DNA of 64,000 nt. Source: Physcomitrium patens. Its lineage: Eukaryota > Streptophyta > Bryopsida > Funariales > Funariaceae. Positions 24,053 to 35,310 of this stretch are shown here, piece by piece. The notes under the pieces were generated by a model. It saw only the letters and a list, made by a program, of their open reading frames with translations. It ran no database searches and was not told the origin of the DNA. The stretch covers positions 17,146,001 to 17,210,000 of the forward strand of contig NC_037254.1 of assembly GCF_000002425.4 (NCBI RefSeq), in the 5' to 3' direction. A program made the position numbers and the translations under genes. Numbering within the stretch: position 1 is the stretch's first letter; the number at the start of each line of letters is the position of its first letter.

Positions 24053-24950
24053 CTATAAGAATCCTTCTTGAAGTAAAAATCCATATGCCTTTTTTCTTAT
24101 TTGTTTAATTTTTTTTGTAGACCAATTTTCTTGCTTAGTTAAGGTATTCAAGTAATGACCAATATCCAATAATTCTCCTTCATAAAATTCTTCAAGAAAT
24201 AGCTTGTCTTCTTTGTTAAGTTTTGATACTGAATAGAATTTTGATCCAACATCATCAATGTCTTCAACCATTTCATCTTCTCTTTCATATCTTACTCTAG
24301 ATAGCATGTCTGCTATTAAATTGTCTTTTCCAAAAACATACTTAAATTCCAGATTTAATGACTTAATATAAATAATCCATCTTAACATTGTAATATCCGA
24401 CGTTGAACAATTAGTAATCATTCCAAGTAATGGCAAGCAATCCATTTCAATTACTATTGTTTTACCAATCAAATAATCTTTTTTAGCTTTCATAGCCAAA
24501 ACAACTCTCCAAAGTTCTCTTTTGACTTGCGAATATGTACGTTGATGAGTATTTAAAACTTTAGTTCCAAATCGAACTGCAAATCTATTTCCACTTGAAT
24601 CATCTTGACCCACAGCTCATCCAATAGGAATAGGACTAGTATCCACAGTAAGAATTACTTGCCTATTATAGTCATAATCAATTCTTCTTAAAATTAGAGG
24701 TATCACCAATAACACCTTTAGCTTCTGCATTGCTTCAATATACTTTTTTTCTCATTTAAATCGATAATCCTTACGTAATAATTCATACAATGGATCCGCT
24801 ACATGAGCATAATGAGGAATCCATATACAATAAAATACACAAGCTCCTAAAAACCTATGTACTTCTGTTAAAGAGTCACATGAATCCTTCATTCTTCCAA
24901 TTGCATCAACTTTGCTTGGATCTGGCTTTTTCCATAAAACCCACACAAAT
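24053..24950 (-). pseudogene. Family B RNase H and RT connection
   Basis: The 186-residue piece at 24,053-24,613 has the region TYSQVKRELWRVVLAMKAKK (helix with catalytic Glu), EMDCLPLLGMI (catalytic Asp) and FGKDNLIADMLSR, the closing D-x-L-S-R motif. The 24,752-24,946 piece with CDSLTEVHRFLGACVFYCIW matches the R-x-F-L-G-x2-x-Y-Y-R-x-W/F-I motif after RT. Confidence 0.75.
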
Positions 24951-25059
24951 GTCCAATAATAAGAACTTCCTACACTCCAAATGTAGATTTTGCTCCTGAA
25001 AGTGTAAGATGAACCTCTTCAAGTCGAGTTAAAATCTTTTCACAATCTTATATATGATC

Positions 25060-25770
25060 AATAATATATTTGCAACACCCCCTCTCATCTAAAGTTTCAT
25101 CTTTTTTTCCTTCTTTACATCCTTTGATAGAAACATCATCTAAAAAAGGCATAGTTTTTTAGGAATGAAGTCTCTTAGTCCCTTGTTCATCCCATTCATC
25201 ATATGTGCAACTGAGTTAGTAGCACCTTGTGGGAGAGTACACATTTTAAGCAATCCAAGTGGTGTTCTCATTGTTGTTAGATCTCTACTCCCATGCATAA
25301 GTTGAAATTGATCATAACCCGAATATAAATCGCCCATTGAATAAATTGCCCTTCCCACAAACGCTTCTGCAAACTCATCTACTAAAGATCTTATACCTGC
25401 ATTTCTTATAGTTACTGCATTCATTGGTTGCATATCTTGAATAAAACGTAACGATTCATTTTTCTTAGGCATTGTAAACCAACAAGTAGAATATGGAGCA
25501 AAAAAAGGCTCCTAAATTTTCATTTGCATCTTTTCTTTCAATAATTCTACCAATTTAGGTAAATGTGTCCTCAGATTAGGAATTGGCCTTAAGTTCCAAA
25601 ACACATGAAGTACTGTAAAGATAACTATAGGAGCAACAACATTAGGATCTACACATCTTATTTCATAAGTTCCAAAGGCAAATGATTTACCTTGTTTCGT
25701 AAGTATTTTTTTTAAATATTTAATTTCTGTTGGAAATAAAGAACCATCACATCCAATCTTCAATTCTTCA
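25060..25770 (-). pseudogene. Family B reverse transcriptase
   Basis: The open piece 25,140-25,472 shows LRFIQDMQPMNAVTIRNAG, MGDLYSGYDQF, DLTTMRTPLGLLKM and TLPQGATNS. This follows the fungal-type layout (L-R-x-V-x-D-x-Q-P-L-N-x-V-T-I-R-x-A-G; Q/R-T-P-L-G; L-P-x-G-x-T-N-S). Right after its stop another frame encodes PFLDDVSIKG, the catalytic F-L-D-D box with the V-K-G tail seen in those elements. A one-base loss in a six-A run (about 25,155) separates the two. The 25,512-25,763 piece is the pre-RT region. Confidence 0.8.
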
Positions 25771-25862
25771 AAATTCTCCTTTGTAAATTGATGTCCAATC
25801 TTCTTTGGATCTCTTTAACTCTCTTCTTTTGATGCTTCTTCTATTTGTTCCTTAGAATCTTC

Positions 25863-26231
25863 TCATAAAGGTTCGACAACAGGTTTTACCTTTTTATCTA
25901 TTGTTTTATATTTTGTCTCTACAATAACTTTTGGTGCTTGAAAAGATTCAAGTATAGTATAAACCTCCCTCAAATGAATTTCCACAATCTTATCATTATC
26001 CTTTAATCCAATAGATGCAATTAATTCCAAAGAATCTTCCAATCCATTTTCTTCATAAACACCTAAAATCCTCTCATCATCTTCTAATGTCTCTAACTTG
26101 CATAGTTTCCTTTCAATACTATATAATCTTGTTCTTTCTTTTCTTTTAAAACCATTAACTTTCTTATACATAATATTTCCATTCTCAAAAATATCAATAA
26201 AACTTGTATCAAAGATACCTACATCTCGCAA
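25863..26231 (-). pseudogene. Family B protease-RT linker
   Basis: A 122-residue open piece. It aligns with the plus-strand piece at 45,881-46,186 of another family B copy over about 80 residues (shared pattern R-I/L-G/D-x-Y/I-E-E-x-G-L/F-E-D, then VETKYKTIDKKVKPV against VNTKYKIVVKMV). It belongs to the polyprotein between protease and RT and is not a separate gene. Confidence 0.65.
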
Positions 26232-26239
26232 AAGTACCT

Positions 26240-27124
26240 CCTCTTTTGTACTTCTATAATCCCGCTTTATAGTGATACTTCTCCAAAATCCTTAAATTCT
26301 TCAACAACCCTTGGCAATGGTTTCTTCTTCAACCTATCTCGATTTTGTTCATGATTAAGAGGTACTGTTAGAAATTATACAGCTTTCCTTTCATCTTCAC
26401 TACGTACTCTTGCATAAGCAAAACCATCGTCAAGTACTTTTGTTTCCATCTGTGTTGCTGTAATATAAGGTTGTCCTAAAATCAATGAATAAGACGTTGT
26501 ATCTTGAACAAAAAAATGTTGTTTTGTCGCAATATCTCCAATCCAAATTTTGACATCTGGACAAGCTATATATAATTTGCCTCATGTGTTATTAGCTGCT
26601 CATATTGTCCATCTATGTTCCATATTAATTGGCCATTTCCGCTTCTTATAAAGATCCTTAGACATAAGATTTATTTCAGAACCATGGTCGACTAAAGCAA
26701 CAAGTGGTTCTTTTATATCTCCTACTTTTACCAATCCTTCAGTAGTTGTTCTTGTCCAATACTTTCAAGTATAATGGCTTGAAGCTTCCATTTCCTTATT
26801 ACTATAATCTTTAAAACGTACTCATTGATTATACCCATTTTTTTTATTTATTGATTGCTTGTAACCATTATCAATCTCTTCTTCATCTTTATATAATCTT
26901 GCATCAATAGCATGACTCATTCCACCTTTACCCATTAATTACTTCTTTCGCTTAATATTATCAATAATAACATCATAAAACTCCTTCTTTATAATTTCCA
27001 AAATTTCTTTCAATGTGAATTCCACCTTAGCATTTAATATACATTCTTCCAACACCCCTTTCAAATTTGTTGGTGCTTCAATATTAGAAAGTAGCTTATA
27101 AGCAATTGATTTACCCTTATCTTA
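26240..27124 (-). pseudogene. Family B gag-pro linker and protease
   Basis: Directly after the 5' LTR the minus strand encodes AYKLLSNIEAPTNLKGVLEE and FTLKEILEIIKKEF, a segment that precedes the protease in related polyproteins. The protease follows near 26,670-26,700 with LVDHGSEINLMS, an aspartic protease D-x-G-S site with Ser/Thr replaced by His, then GQPYITATQMETKV about 60 residues later. Both motifs reappear in diverged form at 45,325-45,640. A few stops break the frame. Confidence 0.7.
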
Positions 27125-28881
27125 TGTCGTATTACATGCTAACTTATTTGAAAATGCACTCGGCATCTGGTTGTGGAAGATAAAACAATGTTTTGCAAGT
27201 ATCCAAGTAGTCTAGTGGGTTTCAACCATCTAAATACAAACTATTTCGGATTTCAATGTAAAAGCTTAATCCTAATAAAAAGTGCTTAGAATCACTATTT
27301 TTAATAACTTTAAGATATTATAAGCACAAATTCTTTTGTTATTTGTGAGTTTTATTTTATTTTATTTTTTTATTAGTATTATTTTTTTATTTTTTATTTT
27401 TTTTTTGTAATTTTTAATTTTTTAATTTTTAAATCCTAACCCTAGATAGCAAGCTTTGCCAAGCTGTAAATCTCAATCTCACCATCTGATTATTGTAAAA
27501 CTTCTACCACTAGTGTCTTTATAAGTCTTCTAAATGTTTAAGAAGCTTTAATCTAATCCAACTTACAGATTGTAAGAAAATGCCGTAAATCCATATTGAT
27601 ATTCCTTGACCATTGCTTAGAAAGTTGATGATGAACTTTGAATTGTAATTTCTCCTTTTCCAACTGTTAATTCTCATTCAAACTTTTTGTGCAGCTCCGC
27701 CTTTAAGTCCCCAACTTACTATGTCAAAATTTGCCTTATTCCAACTAGTAGATCTCCTGATGTTACAGAAATCCTAAACAACTCTAATCTACCAACTTCT
27801 GATATCTCTTTACACTAATGATCAAATATCCTCTATTCATACCGTTAGATTAACACAAGTTTTTGCATGCGCTTGGCATACTCAACCATCTAGACATCTC
27901 TAAAATTTCAAATGCAGATGTTTCTCCAATTTTACAAAACAGTCAAGAGTACTAGTCCTAACTTTATTGCAAAAAAAACCCAAATCACCAATACAAACAC
28001 TGACTTTAAACAACGATTGCAAAGTCCTGCCAAATCCTATGAAACTAAGTCTTACACCTTTCAAAGGAGCTTGAAGCTAGCTCTCCAATCCCAAATTCTC
28101 TATTCTTTCGTCCTAGACTTGAAATTAGAACAGCTTGAAAATAGAACTGAAGCCTCCATATTCGGGACCTCATTGGGTTGCCCAACCGAGTTAGGTCTCA
28201 TATTGGGTAAGAGACTCGTAACAGGACCTGGATTGGATGTCCCCGTAATTAGGTCAAATTGGCCCTTCGCATCAAGCTCATCCAAATGTTGAATTGGTCC
28301 TTTTACTTTTTGTCTACTCCTGGTAAAAATGGCTTGGACACATTCCTCTCGATTTATTGGAGTATCTTGAGGACCTCCATTTATCTCCTCAATTTTTCCT
28401 CAGCTTTGGATCTGCTGATCTCAATTATTGAAATTGAACAGAGCATTACATTATTGGTAAGTATGCCCATATTGTTTGCAATTCCCACACTGGCGTGTAA
28501 TTGTCACTCGCTCTGGCATTGAGACATTCACTAGCATAATGATCAATTTGTCTGCAACGGAAATAACAAAGTAGTCTTCTTGCACCTCCATCAGGCATAT
28601 TGGGTGTCTCCACCGATATATACCTACTAGGCTTGTTCCATGTAGGGTTACAAAATGATCTTGGTTGTTCCATTGATACGGAGGGTACTTGGTTTGATGA
28701 TGTCGATAGAGCATATTGTTGATGTCACGTACGGTGGTATAGCTTGCAATGGAATGACATTAATTGGCCCCTAAATATTGGCACTGGAATTGGCTAATGT
28801 TTCTAACATCCAAGATGACTAAATATTAATAAAATCTTTTTCATTTATATTTTCACCATATAGTCATGTTACAACACGACA
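27125..28881 (-). repeat. Family B 5' LTR carrying a gag fragment
   Basis: Matches 20,861-22,749 along its length with indels (1,757 against 1,889 bp). The gag-like part spans about 28,090-28,810 and includes the degenerate knuckle CYFRCRQIDHYASEC. The second Cys of C-x2-C is replaced by Arg with a Cys one position later, so it is worse kept than in the 3' LTR. Confidence 0.75.
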
Positions 28882-30770
28882 ACGTAGCCACGTATCTCCA
28901 ATTACCAAATGATTGGTATAAAGGATCCACAAAGCAATCACATGTCTGTGATCTTAGTTATAAGATGATAGATCTATCATTAGATAATAAGGAATCAAAA
29001 TTCATTAAGGTAGGAGTCTAATTAATAGAAGCTATATAATGATTATGGAAAAGTGTCTTCTTAGTGCAAGTGTGAGTTGTTGTGAAGTTTATGCTTAACT
29101 ATTTGGATATTTTAAGAAGATTAAAGGGTGATTTAATTAAGATTTAAATAAGAACTGTAACTTATTGAACTTGCATAATTAATTCGCTTGTTGTGAATTA
29201 AAATAAACTTTCAACTAGTAGAGGTTTATTGTAGTTCACACTTTTATAATAATAGAAGAAAATTTAGATACAAATGGCCAATAATAGTATACTTCAACAA
29301 AAAATTGTGGTCTTGATAATCTAATTAGCAGTAATGCAATATCAAAATAAAGTCTTGGACACAAAACATGTCTAACTTGTAATTGCTTGTAAGAGGGCTC
29401 ATATTCATTATAAGTTTATCATGGCTAACATAACACATCTTAAGAATTAGATTGGAAAAATTAAAATTAAGGTGCAAATACTTCATTGCCATGATAGTGA
29501 TAGAACATTTAAATTCAAAACTCTCCAAATTTTATTTTATTATATTTGTACTTTTTATGTTTTGATAGAAGCTAAGTTGTATGTAATATAGTAGGATATT
29601 ACTGCCAGTGCAAAATCCCTCGATATAGATTTTGCTTGCAATTCTATTAACTTTGATAAATGAAATTATGTTGAATTAATATTAAAAATTAGCATTTGAT
29701 AAGAAACAAAATAATTTGGCTCTATTCAAAAGTGCTTATTAAGTCTCAATTAAACTTGTAGCAAAGTTTGACTAAGCTTCAAAGTCTAAAAGTGTAGACT
29801 AATATATATCTAGAGTTCTAAAGTTTGAATAAAAGTTACATTTTGAAGAAGTTCCAAAATGTGGATTGTAAACTTTGTACATTCTTAATCCAAATGATTT
29901 TGCTAACAAAATATTCTTTTAGTTACCATAATCTATAGAATTAATATGATGATTAATTAGATGCCAAATTATTTAAAATTAACATTGTTGATAAAAGTGT
30001 AGATATATTATATGAACTTACTAATAAGGTTGTTTCTTTCTATTTGTCCTCTAAATAACAAGTGATGTTAGTTAAAAAATGTATATCTTATATGTTGTTA
30101 GGTAAAGCCTTGTGTATTCAAGATATATTTAGTTTATTTAAATGTTTTTATTATACCTTTACAATAGTCATATTTTTTTTGAAAATATAATTTCTAATTT
30201 TGATTGACTAAAAGAATCAATATATAATTAAAGAATCTACTTGACTCTAAATAATTAAATTTTTAATTATAAACAAAGAACCAATAAACAAAGAATCATA
30301 TATTTATTGACAAATTAAGAAAACCAATAAATAATTACATAAAATAATTATTTGTTTTTTTTTGTTCTAGTACTTATTGGCATGATATAAATTGACATAT
30401 ACAACAAGCTTATAAAACAACCTTTAACATCAGTACTAACTTTATTCTTTTCTAATTTGTCTTCATACAGAAAGTTATTTTATCTACTAGATTTGAGGTA
30501 CATTTTTTGGAAGTAGTTATATCTACTCAGTTGAAAGAAGAAGAGGGTAATTATTTGGTTTGCTAAATTGGAGGCTCTATTAGTGCACAAATATGAAGCT
30601 TTTACAACTTATGTTAAAATTATTACAAAATTATGATATAACTTATCTGGAAGGGAGATGTAGCCATGAAGATGAGATTCAGTCATGCCCAGTGAGCACA
30701 AGTTTAAGATGCCATATGTTTAAGCCGTGGTAAAAATTGAACAATCATCTAATATCTTGCATAGAAAAGA
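28882..30770. other. AT-rich repeat debris left of the CDKG region
   Basis: The first bases (acgtagcc) are the displaced continuation of the family C 5' LTR. A repeat L-type terminal hairpin lies at 29,193-29,239 with arms GTGAATTAAAATAAAC and GTTTATTGTAGTTCAC. Beyond 29,300 no intact frame was found; a 67-residue open stretch at 29,325-29,528 (minus) has no recognised domain. Confidence 0.45.
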
Positions 30771-30880
30771 ATGAATTCAATTGACACTTGCAACTGGCCA
30801 CTCAGCTAATCCCTTAATAAAAGGGCTCGTTTTGCATGAACATACACTTAAGCTACTAGCAAGAGCCAAATACTAGCAAA
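30770..30880 (+). pseudogene. Ty1/copia pol C-terminal relic
   Basis: In one plus-strand frame near 30,790-30,880 the DNA encodes TGHSANPLIKGLVLHEH. The RNase H tail of plant copia elements typically ends D-N-x-A-D-P-L-T-K-G-L followed by a His-rich turn, and the spacing agrees. It is a very short remnant with no other domain, 0.5 kb beyond the 3' end of the kinase gene. Confidence 0.35.
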
Positions 30881-31380
30881 TTCTCATTAAAATCCAACTG
30901 CAAGTAGAGCCTCGAGCGTCAAAACTTGGATTTGGCTATCGAGATAATTACTTGTAAAGAGGAAACCGAAGACGCCGTTACGACTCACAAGGTAGATACG
31001 ACTAAGCCAAGCATGACATCAAACTCGTAGTAATTCCTCTAAAGTTGAACAATTATCATAATGCAGAATTCAGAAAGCCACAGCGGGTAAGAAGGAACTA
31101 CAAACCTAACGCACGGAAGTTGGAACACAGGTATCGGGTTTGCGTGCCTGCAGTCCAATTTGACGAAGCGGGGAATAATCTTATGCTGTCGCGCAGATGC
31201 CGAACAACCTCGTGGAACGACATTGAACATACGAGGATAGCTACTGTAATCTATATTCGTTCCAACATCAATCAAAACAAGGTTTAAAAGCCCCCGACGC
31301 CCAAGAATAGGAAAAATACAACTGGAAACATCTGATAGTTTTTAAAAGATTACAACTCTTACTCTTGATGCCTCCAGTAT

Positions 31381-34122
31381 CTAACCAAACAGCCCCCCAC
31401 CTCCAACCTCGGCCCTCTTAAGCTCTCGTTTCCGTTGTTCTTCTAAAGGATCAGGGCTCTTCATGAGTCGCCGTATCCGCCGGTCGTGCTCACTTCGAAC
31501 TGGGAATGTAGGCATGAACTCCTTGGCCTTTGGCAAAGGAACTTCTCGAAACCAATCATGCTTGAGCGCTTCCTCAGCTGTAATACGCTTCGAAGGATCA
31601 TAAGTAAGCAACCTGTTCAACAAATCAAAACCTTTCTCAGATAAAGTTGGCCTTCCTGAGAAAGATGTTGCTGGAAACTTTTCCCTCAACTTGTTATATG
31701 GTTGCTTGGTAAAATTACAACGTACACCCGGCAGTTTTACAAAATCAGGCCAAATCTTCTCGTTTGGCGTCCCCAAGGTCTTAAATATCTTATCTATCTC
31801 GTCAATGGGTGATTTTCCTGGAAATAGGGGTTCCTTCGCAAGAAACTCTGCCATTATACAACCCAAAGACCACATGTCAATCGCCGTTGAGTACTTTCTC
31901 GCTCCAAGGAGTAGCTCCGGAGCTCTGTACCAGAGAGTGACAACTTCATGTGTGTACTCCTTCAAGGGATCGCCATATTGACGTGCAAGGCCAAAGTCGC
32001 ATATCTTGAGTTCTCCCCGGTTGTTCAAGAGAAGGTTTGATGTTTTCAAATCCCTATGCAAGACCCAATTGTCGTGTAGGTACTTAATACCATCAAATAA
32101 TTGCAACATAAGGCACTTAACCTCACTTTGACTGAAAGGTTGTTTCATAGTTTCCATCAATCCCTTCAGATCATGTTCCATATACTCCATAACCATGAAA
32201 ATATGGTCCACAGTTACGCCAACAACAACTTCCTTAACATCGACAATAGACGGATGTTGAAACGATAGCAAGACATTAATTTCCCGCAAAGAAGTCATAG
32301 GAAATCCTGATCTTTCCTTCTCCATCTTCACCTTCTTTAACGCCACAAGTTCTCCTGTTTTCTTATCTCTTGCACGGAATACGACGCCATAAGTGCCTTC
32401 ATCAATCTTGTTCAGTTTTTCGAATTCATCCACTGATCTGCAACCTTTTAACATGTCAATCGCACGATGCTCCGGGCCGCTTGAGACTGGAACTTCTTCT
32501 GGCTCTGAATCAACTTCTGGCTGCTGCTCCTCAATGTCCTCGTTTCCGCTGTCTTCATCGAGCTCTTGCAACTCTTTCTTGTTCAACTCTCTCTCATACT
32601 CTTCACTATCTTGAAAAGTTTTATCTTGTCTGTATTCGCCTGGTTCAGGTGACGTACTTGGAGATCTACCTTTTTTGTCACTGTCTACGCTTCTGGACCT
32701 CTGAACGCGAGCTTTCGAAGTTGGCAGAGTGGGAGTACAGCTCTGCTCTGGACTGTGAGTATCTTCAACCCAACGTGAGCGACCGATGGTTACAGGAGTG
32801 GGAGTACCCTCATCGTGTTTGCTAATAAGCATTGGACTGTCCAAAAGCTGACCTGGTTCGAGAGTATCATCTGAATCGGGCGTGCCAGTAAACCTCTTCA
32901 CGTCTTGCATGTGTACATCAACGCTTTGAACATCCTTTTCACTGAGATTTTGCACAGCAGCCGGGGAACCCCCCGCAGCATCAAAAGAGGAGGACAGGGA
33001 AGATGGCGAAGAAAGAGAATGACTCCGTGGACGAGGCGCAGAAGGGTTTCCATTCGCAGCCCCTAAGACAGAACCAATCTGGTTGACATCAATACCTCGG
33101 CTAGAAGGACGTGGGGAAATAGACATCCTCTCGCTCGATCTATTAATTTCCACTTCTTGGCCACTCGGACTTGAGGATGGGGACTGCTTCAACCCCGGTC
33201 TTTGATCCGTCACGCGACCAGCCAGACTGGGAGATACCGTGATCTTCCCTTTTAAACTAATCTGTGCCCTTACCTGTCCGGAAGGACTCACTGTCGAGGA
33301 TAGTCTTCCCACTGCTTGAACAGCAGAACTGGATTTATGAGGTGCTTCTCTCACAGGAGATTCTGTTGCATTGGAGTCTGGATTTCGAGGAGGAAGTTTA
33401 AGAGAGGTAGGTGGAGACGAACTATTCAATGATCGCTGGTGTGGACGGGAGGGAGAATTTGGACCAAACCTGGTCGAAAGATGAGGTGCTGCTTGTGACG
33501 TTGAAACTTGCTTTCCAGTTTTTGAGTCGTCCAAGTCCCAAACTATGGGGTTAAACTTGCGTTTCTTCTCACGCTGTATCCCTTGGTTAGGGATATCGCC
33601 AGTACTTCTTCCTGCCTCCGTACCCACTTGACTAGCATTATTTGAAGGTAGACCCCGATGATCTCTTAAGCCAATTTCTCCACCTTCCCTCCGACTTGAA
33701 ATTGTAATCTCCCCAGGCTCTCGGTCGGCCACTCTACCCCGTAATCGGCCTCCACGTTCCATGTCGCGCTCTCTGTCCTCCTCCTTGATCCTTCCTCTCT
33801 CTCCTTCCAAAATTCTGATTCTCTCCCTCTCATTGTTCCTGTCTCTATCCCCTCTATCACTCTGTCCCTCTCGCTCGCGGTCGGTAATCCTGTCCTTGTC
33901 TCCTCTTTCTCTCTCAATTATCCAATCTGCATCCCGCCCACGACGCCTGTCATCGCGTGAATGCAACCCCCTGTCCCAGTCCCGATCAGGAGGTAGGGAA
34001 CCGCGGTCCCTGTCCCGCTCTGCCAGGCGGTCCTTCACACTATCTGAGCGATCGCGATCACGGTTAGGCGAAAAAGGTGGCGTTCGGCCCGGAAACCGCA
34101 AGTGCGAAGACGGCAAAGGCAT
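31381..34122 (-). CDS. CDKG: Cyclin-dependent kinase G (CDK11/PITSLRE-like), intronless
   Basis: A 913-residue serine/threonine kinase encoded without introns. The kinase domain spans about residues 567-858: Gly-rich loop DEGTYGVV (Thr577-Tyr578, the inhibitory phosphorylation pair of CDKs), VALKK with the ATP-binding Lys596, cyclin-binding helix PMTSLRE (608-614), [11 protein letters not shown] with catalytic Asp691, DFG at 709-711, activation loop ending [10 protein letters not shown] with Thr729. It ends with the SPDPLEEQ and GLFG motifs seen in plant CDKG. Residues about 10-150 are Arg/Asp-rich (DRDRD, RDRDR), then Ser/Pro-rich; 505-545 is acidic. These features fit nuclear kinases that bind L-type cyclins and act on splicing and transcription; plant CDKGs are tied to meiotic pairing and alternative splicing. 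The start is the first ATG in frame; the frame stays open only via TTG further upstream. The helix reads PMTSLRE rather than the usual PLTSLRE/PITSLRE. Confidence 0.95.
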   Translation of the reverse strand: MPLPSSHLRFPGRTPPFSPNRDRDRSDSVKDRLAERDRDRGSLPPDRDWDRGLHSRDDRRRGRDADWIIERERGDKDRITDREREGQSDRGDRDRNNERERIRILEGERGRIKEEDRERDMERGGRLRGRVADREPGEITISSRREGGEIGLRDHRGLPSNNASQVGTEAGRSTGDIPNQGIQREKKRKFNPIVWDLDDSKTGKQVSTSQAAPHLSTRFGPNSPSRPHQRSLNSSSPPTSLKLPPRNPDSNATESPVREAPHKSSSAVQAVGRLSSTVSPSGQVRAQISLKGKITVSPSLAGRVTDQRPGLKQSPSSSPSGQEVEINRSSERMSISPRPSSRGIDVNQIGSVLGAANGNPSAPRPRSHSLSSPSSLSSSFDAAGGSPAAVQNLSEKDVQSVDVHMQDVKRFTGTPDSDDTLEPGQLLDSPMLISKHDEGTPTPVTIGRSRWVEDTHSPEQSCTPTLPTSKARVQRSRSVDSDKKGRSPSTSPEPGEYRQDKTFQDSEEYERELNKKELQELDEDSGNEDIEEQQPEVDSEPEEVPVSSGPEHRAIDMLKGCRSVDEFEKLNKIDEGTYGVVFRARDKKTGELVALKKVKMEKERSGFPMTSLREINVLLSFQHPSIVDVKEVVVGVTVDHIFMVMEYMEHDLKGLMETMKQPFSQSEVKCLMLQLFDGIKYLHDNWVLHRDLKTSNLLLNNRGELKICDFGLARQYGDPLKEYTHEVVTLWYRAPELLLGARKYSTAIDMWSLGCIMAEFLAKEPLFPGKSPIDEIDKIFKTLGTPNEKIWPDFVKLPGVRCNFTKQPYNKLREKFPATSFSGRPTLSEKGFDLLNRLLTYDPSKRITAEEALKHDWFREVPLPKAKEFMPTFPVRSEHDRRIRRLMKSPDPLEEQRKRELKRAEVGGGGLFG

Positions 34123-34860
34123 CGTGCACTCGCTCAACTTCAGACGACCTCTCCAGTGCCCTTAAAAACCCACACAAATGACTTGCTCCACAAAGCTCTA
34201 AAATAAATACAAGTGTTTCCTGCTTAAACTTTGCATCACCAAAATTACCCTCACGTCCTCCACAAGCAAACCCTAATCTCAAACATGAAACTGCACCGCA
34301 AACTATATTACAACAGATATGAACCCCTTATTTCACCAGGATGATGTAATTCGAAAGCATTCGAAAACAATCTCAAAATCTAAAGGTATTTCAACCCAGA
34401 AAGCGTAAATCATGTGCCAGCAAGCACAAAACCCTCCACGGCGAATCCCAGAATCAAACAACCAAATTCACCATTGACCAAATTCGAGCACAACTTCACA
34501 CCCATCGACTCGGAAATGCGACTTCAAACAGAGACGTTACCATAATTGGGCTCCTCGCAGATGACCGAAATCCCACAACTCGCGAAACTTTCGAAACTGT
34601 TAGAAAATGTGAAATGAAGCTGTGCAAGTCTTCGACAACTTGAGCTCCTCGTGAAGGCGTGAGAGGGTGGATACCGAGTGGAGCAAGGATGGATGACGTT
34701 TAAATGCAGCTTTCACAATTAAAATATGGATGAAACCTGTCGATTAGTTTAGTACAAGAGTCCACGTCGGCAAAACTCCAACAGAAATATGCCAGCTCGG
34801 CTAATGCTCCACGTCATGAACATCATTTCCCGTCATTCTTCTTTCTTTTCTTCTTCTGCT
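34123..34860 (-). promoter_or_regulatory. CDKG 5' UTR and promoter region
   Basis: GC-moderate, repeat-free DNA between the kinase start codon and the plus-strand relic at 35.3 kb. A transcript in minus orientation must begin here, but no convincing TATA box or splice sites could be fixed. Frames opposite or overlapping the kinase (for example 34,064-34,282) have no support as genes. Confidence 0.4.
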
Positions 34861-35310
34861 GCAGCTCTTAGAACCCTCCTCTGTTTGACTCGGTTCCAGT
34901 CCCATTACTCTTTCCTGCCCTAAGCCCGCCGCTTTCATCGCGTATTTTAAGAGGTGAGGTTGAAGTGTATGTTCTGGCTGTTTTTGTTGTTATTCTGACT
35001 AAACATTGCTGATGTTTGGATCCAGGATGTGTAAGTGAGGAGGGTTGGAGCGTGCAATTTGAATGGATTGTTTACCCATAAGAATGCGTAATTCCTTGGC
35101 TGTTTAGGACGTGGTTTAGGGTGGAGTGATTTGCTATGGAAGAGTGCATGCCAGAAGGTGAAGTGGACAGCGTAATGGTTGCTGTTGTTGACTGACGTGA
35201 TGGTGATTTTGCTAGGTGTTGGTGTTTTTTCAAATGGACGCAGCATTAGGGAAGGGTACAACTTGTCGCAGGAATGTGTCGGCAAATGGTCACTTCACTA
35301 GTTGAGTGTC

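Larger units (their letters stand above)
20861..28881 (-). mobile_element. Family B LTR retrotransposon with fungal-like pol, both LTRs present
   Basis: An 8.0-kb Ty3/gypsy element on the minus strand: 5' LTR 27,125-28,881, internal region 22,750-27,124, 3' LTR 20,861-22,749. The LTRs start TGTCGT and end with the matching ACA. A purine-rich tract (AGAGGGAATGGA) precedes the 3' LTR on the minus strand. Flanks are acat / acgt, a 4-bp duplication with one transition. Gene order is gag-protease linker, protease, RT, RNase H, integrase, all decayed. No gag precedes the linker, so the copy was gag-less or deleted. The two LTRs are clearly diverged from each other, so the insertion is not recent. 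Confidence 0.8.

Noticed and set aside
31039-31287. Overlapping frames of 78-80 residues on both strands just beyond the CDKG stop
   Set aside because: Located in the probable 3' UTR or flank; no domain and no strand preference.
32370-32825. Plus-strand frames of 73-151 residues opposite the CDKG gene
   Set aside because: Antisense shadows of the Ser/Arg-rich coding region, without domains.
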